Below are positions 20,474 through 30,521 of a DNA stretch of 64,000 bases, piece after piece. Positions within the stretch are counted from its first letter, which is position 1; each line of letters starts with the position of its first letter. Source of the DNA: Deltaproteobacteria bacterium (GTDB taxonomy: Bacteria > Desulfobacterota > Deferrisomatia > Deferrisomatales > JACRMM01); assembly GCA_016214985.1 (NCBI GenBank), contig JACRMM010000044.1:1-64000 (forward strand), in the 5' to 3' direction. Position numbers and translations under genes: made by a program. The notes under the pieces were generated by a model. That model was not told the DNA's origin. It ran no database searches and worked only from the letters and a program-made list of their open reading frames with translations.

Positions 20474-22102
20474 TTGGCCAAGGCCTGCGAGCCTTCCCCT
20501 GGGATTCTCGTGCTCGCCGGCAGCCTGCGGGCGGCCGGCGCCCGGGTGTCCGTGTTCGACGCCAACCTGGAGGTCCAGGAGGCGCTCTTCGCGCCCGGGC
20601 GCCTCGGCCACGAGGCAGCCGTCCTCGCCCAGAGCGGCGCGCCCGCGGCGCGGGTCACCTCGGCTCGGCGCGCTGCGCTCGGGACCACGCGCGCGGTGGA
20701 ATGCCTGCGAGACGTCCGGACCTACCGGGATCTCGGCGCCTACCGGGCGGCTGTGAACCGCCTGGAGGAGGCCTGCCGCGTCCTCTCCCGGGCCGGGTCT
20801 TCCCGGCTCTCGCTCTCGGACCTGACCGTCGAGGGGCTCTCACCCCTCTCCTCGTCGGACCTGGGCGCCGTGGCGCGGGACCCCTCGGCCCTCCCCTTCG
20901 CCGACGAGCTCGCCGCGCTCGTTCCCCGCATCCTCGAGGGGGCGCCCCGCCTGATCGGGGTGTCTGCGGTCTACCTCTCCCAGGCGCTGCCTGCCTTCGC
21001 CCTGGCCGGGCTCCTCCGGAGGGCCGGCTACGGCGGGCGGCTCGTGCTCGGCGGCGGGGTGGTCTCCTCCTGGGCGCCGCGCCTCGGGCCCCAGTCCGTG
21101 CTCTTCGAGGCGTGGGACGCCCTGGTGGCCGGGCCGGGGGAGGAGGCTCTCGGTGCGCTCCTGGGGCACGGCGACCCCCGGGACGCCTCCGGGGTTCTCG
21201 CCCCTGCCCTCGGTGTCTGGAACGCGCCGGCCACGGGCGGCCGTGCTCCGGTCTGGTTCGAGCCTGACCCCAAGGGTCTCCCCTGGGACCGCTACCTCTC
21301 GCCCGGGCCGGTCCTGCCCCTGGCGACGTCGCGGGGTTGCTACTGGGGCCGGTGCGCCTTCTGCCCCGAAGCAACGGAGGGCCGACAGGGGTTCCAGACC
21401 ATGCGGGCCGGCGCGCTGCGCGACGCCGTGCTCAGGGCCCGCGACACGCACGGGTTTCGCTGGGTCCACCTGACCGATGACGCGGTTCCGCCCGGCACGC
21501 TGCGCACCCTGGCCCGTGGGCTTCAGGGCGAGGGGGTCCGCTGGTACGGCTTCGCGCGCTTGGAGGCGGCACTCCTCGACCCGGCCTTTTCAGAGGAGCT
21601 GGCGGCCGGCGGTTGCGCCATGCTCCAGCTGGGTGTCGAGACAGCCTCCCAGCGCCTCCTGGATGGGCTCGGCAAGGGGACCCGGATCGCCGACGTGGGC
21701 GCGATGCTCCGAAACGTCGCCCGAGCGGGCATCCGGACCTACGTCTACCTGCTCTTCGGGATCCCCACCGAGACGGCCGAGGAGGCGCGCACCACAGGGG
21801 ATTGGGCCGTGCGGCACGCCGATGCCGTCACCTTCTTGAACCTCGCGCTCCTGAACCTCCCGCGGGGGAGCGAGCTCGAACGCGACCCGGCGCGGTATGG
21901 CCTCACCGAGCTCCACGCGTCGTCCGGCTCCCGCGATCTCTCCCTGTACCGGTCCTACGCCAGCGAGGGAGGGGGGAGTCGCCGCGACCTGCGCCGCGTC
22001 CTCGCCGCGGTGCGCGCTCGCCCCGAGATCCGCCGGATCCTCGCCCGCACGCCGCCGGGGTTCACCTCCAATCACGCGGCCTTCGCTCCGCTTGATGGAT
22101 AG
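20474..22102 (+). CDS. B12-binding-domain radical SAM protein
   Basis: LATSRGCYWGRCAFCPEA (CX4-5CX2C-type), LGVETASQRLLDGLGKGTR, YLLFGIPTET; start codon uncertain (TTG or upstream). Confidence 0.85.
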   Translation: MAKACEPSPGILVLAGSLRAAGARVSVFDANLEVQEALFAPGRLGHEAAVLAQSGAPAARVTSARRAALGTTRAVECLRDVRTYRDLGAYRAAVNRLEEACRVLSRAGSSRLSLSDLTVEGLSPLSSSDLGAVARDPSALPFADELAALVPRILEGAPRLIGVSAVYLSQALPAFALAGLLRRAGYGGRLVLGGGVVSSWAPRLGPQSVLFEAWDALVAGPGEEALGALLGHGDPRDASGVLAPALGVWNAPATGGRAPVWFEPDPKGLPWDRYLSPGPVLPLATSRGCYWGRCAFCPEATEGRQGFQTMRAGALRDAVLRARDTHGFRWVHLTDDAVPPGTLRTLARGLQGEGVRWYGFARLEAALLDPAFSEELAAGGCAMLQLGVETASQRLLDGLGKGTRIADVGAMLRNVARAGIRTYVYLLFGIPTETAEEARTTGDWAVRHADAVTFLNLALLNLPRGSELERDPARYGLTELHASSGSRDLSLYRSYASEGGGSRRDLRRVLAAVRARPEIRRILARTPPGFTSNHAAFAPLDG

Positions 22103-22277
22103 GGCCGGAGAGTCGTACCTCGCCCCCGATAGGTGCCGTGGCGGCGAGCACTGCGGTGCCGAGGGAGTCTCCGGTCCGCCCGGAGCGGATGCGTCGCGGG
22201 CGCCGGCCCGTCTTGCATTCGGCAGGTCGACCGTTTAAGGTAAGCCGTCCGGCGGCCGGGGGGTGGGAGGGGACAGG

Positions 22278-23405
22278 ATGCCGGAGAGCTGGATCGACGG
22301 GCTGGTCTTGTCGCGGGTGGCCGGGGTGGGCGACCGCCTGTTCCGAAGCCTCGTTGACGCCTTCGGGAGCGCCGGGGCGGTGCTCGCGTCGAGCCCGGAG
22401 CGGCTCCGCGAGGTCGGCGGGGTGGGGCCGGCCGTCGCTGCCGCGATCGCGGCAGCCCGCGACCGCCGGGCGGCCGAGCAGGAGGCCCGCCGGGTCCGCG
22501 ACGCCGGGTTCTTCCTCGTCCCTTACGGGGATCCGACCTACCCGACGCCCCTCTCCCGGATCCACGACCCGCCCGCAGTGCTCTACGGAGCCGGTGCGCT
22601 GCGGCCCCGCGACGCCGTGGCCGTGGCGATCGTGGGTAGCCGCCGGGCGACGACCCAGGGGGCCCGCTTCGCGCGCTGGCTCGCTCGTGACCTGGCGGCA
22701 GAAGGAGTGACCGTGGTGAGCGGGCTCGCCGAGGGGATCGACGCAGCCGCCCACGCGGGCGCCCTGGAGGGCGGTGGGCGCACGTTCGCGGTGTTCGGCT
22801 CGGGGCTGGATGTTCTGTACCCGGCGCGAAACGCCGCGTTGGCCGGGGCTGTCCGGGAGAGCGGTGCGTGGCTGAGCGAGCTGCCCCTAGGGAGCGAGCC
22901 GCTGGGTCACCACTTCCCGCGCCGCAATCGGATCATCAGCGGGCTGACGCTCGGGGTCGTCGTAGTCGAGGCGGCGGAGAAGAGTGGGTCCCTGATCACG
23001 GCCCTCGCCGCCCTGGATCAGAACCGCGAGGTGTTCGCGGTGCCGGGGCCGCCGGGCTCCTTCAACTCCCGAGGCGCACACCGACTGCTGCGGATGGGGG
23101 CGAAGCTGGTCGAGACCGCGGCGGACGTGCTCGAGGAGTTGTCGCTCGGCCGCCGCGGAGCCGTTCCCCCTCCTGCGGCGCCGGAGGCCGAGGTCGAGCC
23201 GCTTCCGTTGCCGCTCCGAGCGGTATGGGCGGCCCTGGAGGAGAGCCCGCTGCACATCGACGAGGTGTCGCGGCGCGCAGGCGTGACGGCGGCCGAAGCC
23301 TCTGTGGCGCTGATGGAGCTGTGCCTGCGGGGCGCGGTGGACGAGATGCCCGGAAAGCTCTACGCGCGGTGCTCCGCAGCGTTCGGGAAGGTGGAGGATC
23401 GATGA
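22278..23405 (+). CDS. dprA: DNA-processing protein DprA
   Basis: YGDPTYPTPLSRIHDPPAVLYGAG, VAIVGSRRATTQG, VVSGLAEGIDAAAHAGAL, FPRRNRIISGL. Confidence 0.95.
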   Translation: MPESWIDGLVLSRVAGVGDRLFRSLVDAFGSAGAVLASSPERLREVGGVGPAVAAAIAAARDRRAAEQEARRVRDAGFFLVPYGDPTYPTPLSRIHDPPAVLYGAGALRPRDAVAVAIVGSRRATTQGARFARWLARDLAAEGVTVVSGLAEGIDAAAHAGALEGGGRTFAVFGSGLDVLYPARNAALAGAVRESGAWLSELPLGSEPLGHHFPRRNRIISGLTLGVVVVEAAEKSGSLITALAALDQNREVFAVPGPPGSFNSRGAHRLLRMGAKLVETAADVLEELSLGRRGAVPPPAAPEAEVEPLPLPLRAVWAALEESPLHIDEVSRRAGVTAAEASVALMELCLRGAVDEMPGKLYARCSAAFGKVEDR

Positions 23406-23872
23406 AGGGCACCATGTTCGACGTGGTCGACTACATCGCGCGCCGGTACGGTGCGGTGCGGGAGGCCTTCCAGGACCTCGGCTCGCTTCGCGACGAGCTG
23501 TTCGACGTCGGCTTCCAGGAGGAGGAGGTCGAGCGCGCCCTGGCATGGCTGCAGCGGCTTCGGGCCGCCGGCGCCCCCGCGTCCCCGTGGGAGGAGCCGC
23601 GACGGGACGCGACGCGGGTGCCGAGTGTGGCGGAGACGCACAAGATCACAGCCGCGGCGCGCGGCTACGTGCTTCGCCTGGAGCGGGCGGGCGTGCTCGA
23701 CGCGGCGCTCCGGGAGGCGGTCTACGAGCGAGCCGCCGGCCTCGAGGTGCCGGCGGTGGGGCTTCGAGAGGTGCGGGTACTGGTGGCGGTCCTGCTCGAG
23801 GCGTCGTCGCGGGGGACCGTGGGCATGGCCGGCGGGGCGCTGCGCGCGGGGAATCGGAAGTTCTATCACTGA
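23402..23872 (+). CDS. DUF494/Smg family protein
   Basis: MFDVVDYIARRYGAVREAFQDLGSLRDELFDVGFQEEEVERALAWL; ATGA overlap with dprA. Confidence 0.8.
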   Translation: MKGTMFDVVDYIARRYGAVREAFQDLGSLRDELFDVGFQEEEVERALAWLQRLRAAGAPASPWEEPRRDATRVPSVAETHKITAAARGYVLRLERAGVLDAALREAVYERAAGLEVPAVGLREVRVLVAVLLEASSRGTVGMAGGALRAGNRKFYH

Positions 23873-23914
23873 CCAACAGGCGCCGGCCGTGCCGGCAGGG
23901 AATGTCGTAAAACG

Positions 23915-26173
23915 ATGTCAAAGTCACTGTTGATCGTCGAGAGCCCGGCCAAGGCGAGGACTCTCAAGGGGTACCTGGGCGAGGACTTCCAGGTGGAGGC
24001 CTCGGTGGGCCACGTGAAGGATCTGCCGAAGAGCGAGCTCGGAGTCGACGTGGATCGCGACTTCGCGCCCCACTACAGCGTCATTCGAGGCAAGGGAAAG
24101 GTCCTCCAGCAGCTCAAGAAGGCGGCCCACGAGGCGGACGTTATCTACCTGGCTCCGGACCCGGATCGGGAGGGCGAGGCCATCGCGTGGCACATTGCCG
24201 ATGAGATCTGCCCCCGAAAGGGCAAGGCGGACAAGCCGGTCTACCGCGTGATGATCCACGAGATCACGAAGAAGGGGATCAAGGAGGCTCTCGAACACCC
24301 GGGCGCCCTGAACGAGGACCGGTACAACGCCCAGCAGGCGCGGCGGATCCTGGACCGCCTGGTGGGGTACCAGATCAGCCCCATCCTCTGGGACAAGGTG
24401 CGCCGAGGGCTCTCCGCCGGGCGGGTGCAGTCCGTGGCACTTCGGCTCGTGGTGGACCGGGAGAGTGAGGTCCAGGCCTTCGTGCCGCAAGAGTATTGGA
24501 CGCTCGACGCCCGGTTGGAGGGGAACGCCCCGCCGCCGTTCGGGGTCCGGCTGCGCCGCCTCAGGGGCAAGGCCGTGGAGATGAAGTCGAGGGAGGCGGC
24601 GGAGGTCGCCCGCGCCGCCGCCGGGCAGGAGGTGTTTCGCCTCGCCAAGGTGGAGCGCAAGGAAAAGCGCCGAAACCCCGCCCCGCCCTTTATCACTTCG
24701 ACGCTGCAGCGCGACGCCTTCCGCAAGCACCGCTTCTCGGCCAAGAAGACCATGATGCTGGCGCAGCGCCTCTACGAGGGGGTCGACGTCGAAGGCGAGC
24801 CCGTGGGCCTGATCACGTACATGCGCACCGACTCGCCGCGCCTGTCGGCCGACGCGGTGGCCGAGTGCCGCGAGCATATCCGCCAGGCGTACGGCGACGC
24901 GTACGTGCCGGCGAAGGCCGTGGAGTACCGCGCCAAGAAGGGGGCGCAGGAGGCCCACGAGGCCATCCGACCGACCTCCCTGGAGCGCACGCCCGAGCGC
25001 GTGCGCCCGTTCCTTGACCCGGATCAGTTCCGCCTCTACAAGCTCGTCTGGGACCGGTTCGTGGCGTGCCAGATGGTTCCGGCGCTCTACGATCAGACGA
25101 CCTTCGACGTGGAGGCCGGCCCCTACCTGTTCCGCGCCGTGGGCTCCATCCTCAAGTTCAAGGGGTTCACCGCGGTGTACGTGGAGGGCCTCGACGACCC
25201 CGAGGAGGAGGGCTCCGAAGAGGACCGGCCGCTCCCCGACCTCCGGGAGGGCGATGTGCTCCGACTGCTCGGCCTGTCGGCCGATCAGCACTTCACGCAG
25301 CCCCCGGCCCGCTTCACCGAGTCGACCCTGGTCAAGGAGCTCGAGGACAAGGAGATCGGTCGCCCGTCGACGTACGCCCAGATCCTCTCGACCCTGCGGG
25401 ACAAAGGGTACGTCAAGATGGTGGACCGGCGGTTCGCGCCCACCGACCTCGGCACGCTCGTCACCGGGCTCCTGGTGGACAACTTCCCGAACATTCTCGA
25501 CGTGGGGTTCACCGCCCAGATGGAAGCCGAGCTGGACCACGTCGAGGACGGCAAGCGGGAGTGGCACGACCTGCTGCGCGGCTTCTACCGGCCCTTCGCC
25601 CAGACCTTGGAGCGGGCGAGTCGCGAGATGGTCAACGTGAAGACCCGGGAGGAGCCCACGGACCTCCTGTGCGAGCGATGCAGCCAGCCCATGGTCATCC
25701 GGTGGGGCCGAAACGGCTTCTTCCTCGCCTGCTCCGGGTACCCGACGTGCAAGACGACGAAGGAGATCCAGCGGCGGCCCGACGGGACCGTTGAAGTGGT
25801 GGAGGGGGAGAGCACGGGTGAGGCCTGCCCCGAGTGCAGCTCCGACCTGCTCATCAAGAAGGGCCGCTTCGGCCGGTTCGTGGCGTGCTCCCGCTACCCC
25901 GACTGCAAGTACACGCGGGCGGTGGGCACGGGGGTCTCCTGCCCCCGCCCGGGGTGCAGCGGCGAGCTCGTGGAGAAGCGCAGCAAGGCCGGCCGCACCT
26001 TTTACGCCTGCAACCGCTACCCCGAGTGCGACCAGGCCCTCTGGGACCGGCCGATCCCCCGAGAGTGTCCCGACTGTGGCAACCCCTACCTGGTGGAGAA
26101 GTTCACGAAGCAGGGGACCGTGATCCGGTGCCCCAAGCGGGGGTGCGGGTACAAGGAGGAGACGGAGGGGTAG
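23915..26173 (+). CDS. topA: DNA topoisomerase I
   Basis: LLIVESPAKARTLKGYLG, DPDREGEAIAWH, GRVQSVALRLVVDRE, C-terminal Zn ribbons CERCSQPM...CSGYPTCK. Confidence 0.97.
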   Translation: MSKSLLIVESPAKARTLKGYLGEDFQVEASVGHVKDLPKSELGVDVDRDFAPHYSVIRGKGKVLQQLKKAAHEADVIYLAPDPDREGEAIAWHIADEICPRKGKADKPVYRVMIHEITKKGIKEALEHPGALNEDRYNAQQARRILDRLVGYQISPILWDKVRRGLSAGRVQSVALRLVVDRESEVQAFVPQEYWTLDARLEGNAPPPFGVRLRRLRGKAVEMKSREAAEVARAAAGQEVFRLAKVERKEKRRNPAPPFITSTLQRDAFRKHRFSAKKTMMLAQRLYEGVDVEGEPVGLITYMRTDSPRLSADAVAECREHIRQAYGDAYVPAKAVEYRAKKGAQEAHEAIRPTSLERTPERVRPFLDPDQFRLYKLVWDRFVACQMVPALYDQTTFDVEAGPYLFRAVGSILKFKGFTAVYVEGLDDPEEEGSEEDRPLPDLREGDVLRLLGLSADQHFTQPPARFTESTLVKELEDKEIGRPSTYAQILSTLRDKGYVKMVDRRFAPTDLGTLVTGLLVDNFPNILDVGFTAQMEAELDHVEDGKREWHDLLRGFYRPFAQTLERASREMVNVKTREEPTDLLCERCSQPMVIRWGRNGFFLACSGYPTCKTTKEIQRRPDGTVEVVEGESTGEACPECSSDLLIKKGRFGRFVACSRYPDCKYTRAVGTGVSCPRPGCSGELVEKRSKAGRTFYACNRYPECDQALWDRPIPRECPDCGNPYLVEKFTKQGTVIRCPKRGCGYKEETEG

Positions 26174-26186
26174 GGGTCAGGGGTTC

Positions 26187-26214
26187 GGCGTCGAGCGTCA
26201 GGCGTCGAGCGTCA
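26187..26214. repeat. Two tandem copies of GGCGTCGAGCGTCA
   Basis: Direct reading; the second copy encodes the end of the DUF167 protein. Confidence 0.6.
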
Positions 26215-26506
26215 AGCGCTGAAGAACTTCGGCCGCGCTGAGGCCGGCCACGAAGATCGACTTTCGGCGCCCCGTCTCGCCCCGCAGGATCGTCACGCGA
26301 GACCTCGGTACGCCGAGGCTCTTGGCCAGGTACCGGATCAGGGCCTCGTTGGCCTCCCCGTCGACCGGCGGTGCCGCGACCTGAACCTTCAGGGCGCCGG
26401 AGTGGATGCCCGCGATCCGGTCTTTCGACGCCCGCGGCTGCACCCACACCTCCACCGTCGCACCGCCCACCACGTCGCGCACCGGCATCGCCGACGCCTG
26501 GTTCAA
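26198..26506 (-). CDS. DUF167 (YggU) family protein
   Basis: VWVQPRASKDRIAGIHSGALKVQVAAPPVDGEANEALIRYLAKSLGVPRSRVTILRGETGRRK. Confidence 0.92.
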   Translation of the reverse strand: MNQASAMPVRDVVGGATVEVWVQPRASKDRIAGIHSGALKVQVAAPPVDGEANEALIRYLAKSLGVPRSRVTILRGETGRRKSIFVAGLSAAEVLQRLTLDA

Positions 26507-26802
26507 TGCAGGCGCGTGGCCAGATCGAACAGGCTCGCCACGGCGAACGACTTGAGGAAGTAGATTACGAGGATGACCAGGAGCGGCGAGAAGTCGATGC
26601 CCCCGTACACGACCGGGATCTTTCGCCGGATCCAGGACAGCACCGGGTCCGTGGACCGGCGAAGGAAGCGGACGATCGGGTTGTAGGGGTCCGGGTTGAC
26701 CCAGGAGAGAATCGCCCGGGCCACGACGAGCCAGAGGCAGAGGCTCAGCGCTACGTTGAGGACCTGGGCCACGCCCATCAGGAAGTTCGCGACGACGAAC
26801 AC
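26503..26802 (-). CDS. YggT family membrane protein
   Basis: ILSWVNPDPYNPIVRFLRRSTDPVLSWIRRKIPVVYGGIDFSPLLVILVIYFL. Confidence 0.92.
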   Translation of the reverse strand: MFVVANFLMGVAQVLNVALSLCLWLVVARAILSWVNPDPYNPIVRFLRRSTDPVLSWIRRKIPVVYGGIDFSPLLVILVIYFLKSFAVASLFDLATRLH

Positions 26803-26806
26803 GGTC

Positions 26807-27616
26807 CTACCCTCCCAGTTCCTTGGAGCGGAGCGCCGCTGCGCGCACCGCTTCGATCACGGCCCCCCGAAAGCCTCGAAGCTCCAGCTCGCGAAGCCCG
26901 GCGATCGTCGTGCCGCCGGGGGAGGCGACCCGATCCTTGAGCTCTGCGGTGTGGGCCCCGGCGTCCCGAGCCATGCAGGCGGCGCCGAGGAGGGTCTGGC
27001 GAGCCAGCGCCCGCGAGAGCTCCCGGGGGAGTCCCATCAGCACCCCCGCGTCGGCCAGGGCCTCCAGGAAGACGTAGGCGTACGCCGGCCCGCTTCCCGA
27101 GAGCCCGGTCACGGCGTCGAGCAGAGACTCCTTCTCCACCGCGTGGGCCTCGCCCACCGCCGACAGGAGCGTTGCGACCACGTCTCGCTGCGCCGGCGTC
27201 ACGTGTTCGTTGGCGCAGTAGACGCTCGCCGCGCAGCCGGCGAGCGCTGGGGCGTTGGGCATGACCCGCACCACGGCGGCCCCCGCAGGCAGCCCCCGAG
27301 CGAGCCGCTCCAGGGTCACGCCCGCGCAGATCGAGATGAGGAGAGCGGTGGGCTCCCAGTCGCTCAGCTCGGCCAAGGCAGGGTCCACGTCCTGAGGCTT
27401 CACGGCGAGCAGGACGAGGCCCGCTCCCCGGCACGCGTCCCGGACGGACGCGACGACCGAGATCCCATAGCGCCGGGCCACGTCGGCGGCGCGGCTGGGC
27501 ACCTTCTCGGCGGCGGCCACCTGCTGCGGGGTCGTCACGCCGTGGTCCAGGAGCCCCTTGAGCAGCGCTTCTCCCATGTTTCCTGCGCCCACCAGAGCCA
27601 GCCGTGGAAGTGTCAT
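26807..27616 (-). CDS. proC: Pyrroline-5-carboxylate reductase
   Basis: LALVGAGNMGEALLKGLL, VRVMPNAPALAG, AVTGLSGSGPAYAYVFLEALADAGVLMGLPR. Confidence 0.95.
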   Translation of the reverse strand: MTLPRLALVGAGNMGEALLKGLLDHGVTTPQQVAAAEKVPSRAADVARRYGISVVASVRDACRGAGLVLLAVKPQDVDPALAELSDWEPTALLISICAGVTLERLARGLPAGAAVVRVMPNAPALAGCAASVYCANEHVTPAQRDVVATLLSAVGEAHAVEKESLLDAVTGLSGSGPAYAYVFLEALADAGVLMGLPRELSRALARQTLLGAACMARDAGAHTAELKDRVASPGGTTIAGLRELELRGFRGAVIEAVRAAALRSKELGG

Positions 27617-27676
27617 CTCGTGCCTCCCGAAGCGATCGTGTTCGTGGGTGCGATGAGCCGGGCGAGCGGCGGAGGG

Positions 27677-28384
27677 TCAGGCGTCCCGGGCGGGCCGATC
27701 GCCGAACAGGGCGCTGCCGACGCGGACCAAGGTCGCGCCCTCCTCCACCGCTACCTCATAGTCGGCGCTCATCCCGAGGGACAGCTCCCCCATCTCGACC
27801 TCCGGCAGGCCGAGCGCAGCGATCCGGTCGCGCAGCACGCGCACCGCGCGAAAGTGGGGCCGCGCCTGCTCAGGGTCCTCCGTGAACGGCGGAATCGCCA
27901 TCAACCCCCGGATCCGAAGGCTCGGCCACTCCGGGGCCCGGCGGACCAGGGCGACGGCACCGTCGAAGCTCGCCCCCGATTTCGTCACTTCGTCGCCCAC
28001 CTTGACCTGCAAGAGCACGTCGACCCGGATCCCCCGTCGAGACGCCTCTCGTTCGAGCGCGTCGGCCAGCGATGCCCGGTCGACAGACTGGATCATCGAG
28101 AACACCTCGACCGCCTGCCGGGCCTTGTTGGACTGGAGGTGGCCGATGAAGTGCCACTCCGCCTCCGGCGGTAGACGGTCGATCTTGCCCAGCGCCTCCT
28201 GCACGTAACTCTCGCCGAAGGTGTGCAGTCCGGCCCGCCAGGCGTCGGCGACGTGCTCGGCCGAAACGGTCTTGGTCACGGCCACGAGGCGCACGCAGCC
28301 GGCGGGGCGTCCTGCGCGTGCCTCTGCGGCCCTCAGGGCCCCGAGCACGGCGGCCGCGGCGCGGGCGATCGGTGTCTCACCCAC
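27677..28384 (-). CDS. YggS family pyridoxal phosphate homeostasis protein
   Basis: LVAVTKTVSAEHV, FGESYVQEA, WHFIGHLQSNKAR, LSLGMSADYEVAVEEGATLVRVGSALFG. Confidence 0.95.
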   Translation of the reverse strand: MGETPIARAAAAVLGALRAAEARAGRPAGCVRLVAVTKTVSAEHVADAWRAGLHTFGESYVQEALGKIDRLPPEAEWHFIGHLQSNKARQAVEVFSMIQSVDRASLADALEREASRRGIRVDVLLQVKVGDEVTKSGASFDGAVALVRRAPEWPSLRIRGLMAIPPFTEDPEQARPHFRAVRVLRDRIAALGLPEVEMGELSLGMSADYEVAVEEGATLVRVGSALFGDRPARDA

Positions 28385-28973
28385 GATCGGCCTCCCCTCG
28401 CGGCCAGGGCGCGAAGCCCGCGCCCTCCAGCAAGCTCACCGTTTCGGTCATGGGAAGGCCCACGACATTGGTGTACGAGCCCCGGATCGAGGAGACGAGG
28501 AATGCGCCCCGGCCCTGGATCGCGTAGGCGCCCGCCTTGTCGTAGGGCTCGTCGAGGTCCGCGTACCAGGCGATCTGGGCGGGGGTCAGGGGCGCGAACG
28601 TCACCGCGGTCTCCACGCGCAGACTGCGGGAGCCGGTGGGCCCGACGAGCGCGACGGCCGTGATGACGCGATGGGTGCGGGCCGAGAGGGCCTCCAGCAT
28701 CGAGACGGCGTCGCCGCGGTCTCGGGGCTTGCCCAGGGCTTCGTCGCCCACGACCACCGCCGTGTCGGCCCCCAAGACCCACGACGGCGCCGGAGTGGAC
28801 GCGGCGACCTCTCGGGCCTTGCGCAGCGCCACGGCCTCCAGGGCCGGGCCCAGGGGGAGATCCACCGGGAGGGCCTCGTCAGCGTGGCTGGGGACCACGT
28901 CGAAGGGGATGCCCAGGGCCTCGAGCAGGTCTCGGCGACGGGGGGATTGAGACGCGAGAATCAGGCGAGGCAT
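28377..28973 (-). CDS. maf: Maf-like nucleoside triphosphate pyrophosphatase
   Basis: LILASQSPRRRDLLEALGIPF, VLGADTAVVVGDEALGKPRD, YAIQGRGAFLVSSIRGSYTNVVGLPMTET. Confidence 0.95.
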   Translation of the reverse strand: MPRLILASQSPRRRDLLEALGIPFDVVPSHADEALPVDLPLGPALEAVALRKAREVAASTPAPSWVLGADTAVVVGDEALGKPRDRGDAVSMLEALSARTHRVITAVALVGPTGSRSLRVETAVTFAPLTPAQIAWYADLDEPYDKAGAYAIQGRGAFLVSSIRGSYTNVVGLPMTETVSLLEGAGFAPWPRGEADRG

Positions 28974-29150
28974 GGTCTCCTGCGGAGGCTGAGGGGATCG
29001 CCGCCGGGGCCGGGGATCGCTGGAAGCGTACGGTAGACGATGGGCGACAGGGGTGTCAAGGAACCGCGGCCCTGTGGTACCGTCGCCCCCAAGAAGGTTT
29101 CCGGGGGTTCGGCGGGGTGCCGGGGCGGGGCTCCGGCGTGGGAGGATCGC

Positions 29151-30521
29151 ATGGGACAGTCGGTTCGAGTGGTCATGGCGCTGGTCGCACTGTTGGGAGC
29201 GGGGGAGGCGTCGTCGCAGTCGCCGACGCTGGACCTCGTCTACACCTCCGATCTGCGCGGGACGGTCGGGATCTGCGGCTGAGTGAAGAACCCGCTTGGC
29301 GGTCTCGCCAAGAAGTCCTACCTCGTCCGGGAGCTGCAGCGCAAGGGCCAGGCCGTCGTGCTCCTGGACGGGGGAAACCTCCTCTTCGGAAAGACCCTGC
29401 TCAAGGACCTTGAACGGCCGCAGTTGACGCTCAAGGCGAGCAAGATCGTCGAGGCCTACAATGCCATGGGCCTCGACGCCGCGGGCGTGGGTCCGATGGA
29501 CTTCGCCGACGGCCTCGAGTCGCTCCTGCGCCTGCTCAAGGACGCGCAGTTTCCGGTTGTGTGCTCGAATCTGGTGTGGAAGGACACCGGGTCTCCGGTG
29601 TTCCGCCCCCAGATCCTGGTCCAGCGGGGAGGGCTGAGCATCGGCCTGGTCGGCGCCCTGGATCCGGCCGTCAAGATCGAAGGCCTCGGGCGCGACGCTG
29701 CCAAGGTCCGCGTCCAGCCCATCTACCAGTCGGTCCGCAAGGCCGCGCGCCTGCTGCGCGGGGAGGGGGCGGACGTCGTGGTCCTGCTCTCGGCCATCGA
29801 TCCGAAGAAGATCCGGGTGCTCGCCACGAACGGGGGGGACGTGGACCTCTTTCTCGGCGGGGATCCCAAGGACAAGCTGATGATCCCCTACCGCGTCAAG
29901 AACGCTCTGGTGGCGGGTTCGAGCCAGCTCGGCAAGTACGTGGGCCACGTGGAGCTTTCCCGGGGGGCCGACGGCTCGCTGGACCTGAAGCACGCCTTCG
30001 TGCCCATGAAGCTCAATCGACCGGAGGAGCCGAAGGTCAAGCGGATCGTGGACTCGTACTACCGCGCCGTGGCGAAGTTTCGGACCGAGGGATCGCGGAT
30101 GTACGTGAAGGAGAACGAGGAGGCGGTCAACCTGGCCCACGACAAGCCGGTCTATGCGTCGGCGGAGGAGTGCAAGGCGTGCCACCGCGCCCAGTACGAC
30201 CGGTGGAGGGCGAGCCGCCACGCCCGGGCCTACGCCGCGCTTCCGGACGCAGCGCGCCGGCAGATGGAGTGCGTCGAGTGCCACGTCACTGGGTTCGGAA
30301 AGTGGGGAGGCTTCGACGGCGTGACGAAGGCTCCGGACCTGACCGGCGTTCAATGTGAGGAGTGCCACGGCCCGGGAAGCTCCCACCCGGCGACCGCAAG
30401 CGTCCGGGCCGGAGAGGCGGCCCGGTCCGTGTGCCGCAAGTGTCACACGCGTTCACGCAGCCCTGACTTCAACGCCAGGGAGTACCTCAGCCGGCTGGGG
30501 TGCGGCGGAGCCGCGCGCTGA
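29151..30521 (+). CDS. Candidate selenoprotein: UshA-like domain plus four CXXCH heme motifs; Sec encoded by TGA at 29280-29282
   Basis: ORFs ending at 29282 and starting at 29283 share one frame: signal peptide MGQSVRVVMALVALLGAGEASSQ, TLDLVYTSDLRGTVGICG-[TGA]-VKNPLGGLAKKSYLVRELQ, then CKACH, CVECH, CEECH, CRKCH. SD GGAGG at 29141-29145. Confidence 0.75.
29295..29312 (+). promoter_or_regulatory. Putative bacterial SECIS hairpin
   Basis: CTTGGCG-GTCT-CGCCAAG, 7-bp perfect stem; GGTCT begins 18 nt after the TGA. Confidence 0.65.

Noticed and set aside
29283-30521. Independent gene starting at GTG 29283 after a true TGA stop
   Set aside because: No SD directly upstream and no signal peptide, though its heme motifs need export; readthrough of TGA explains the data better.
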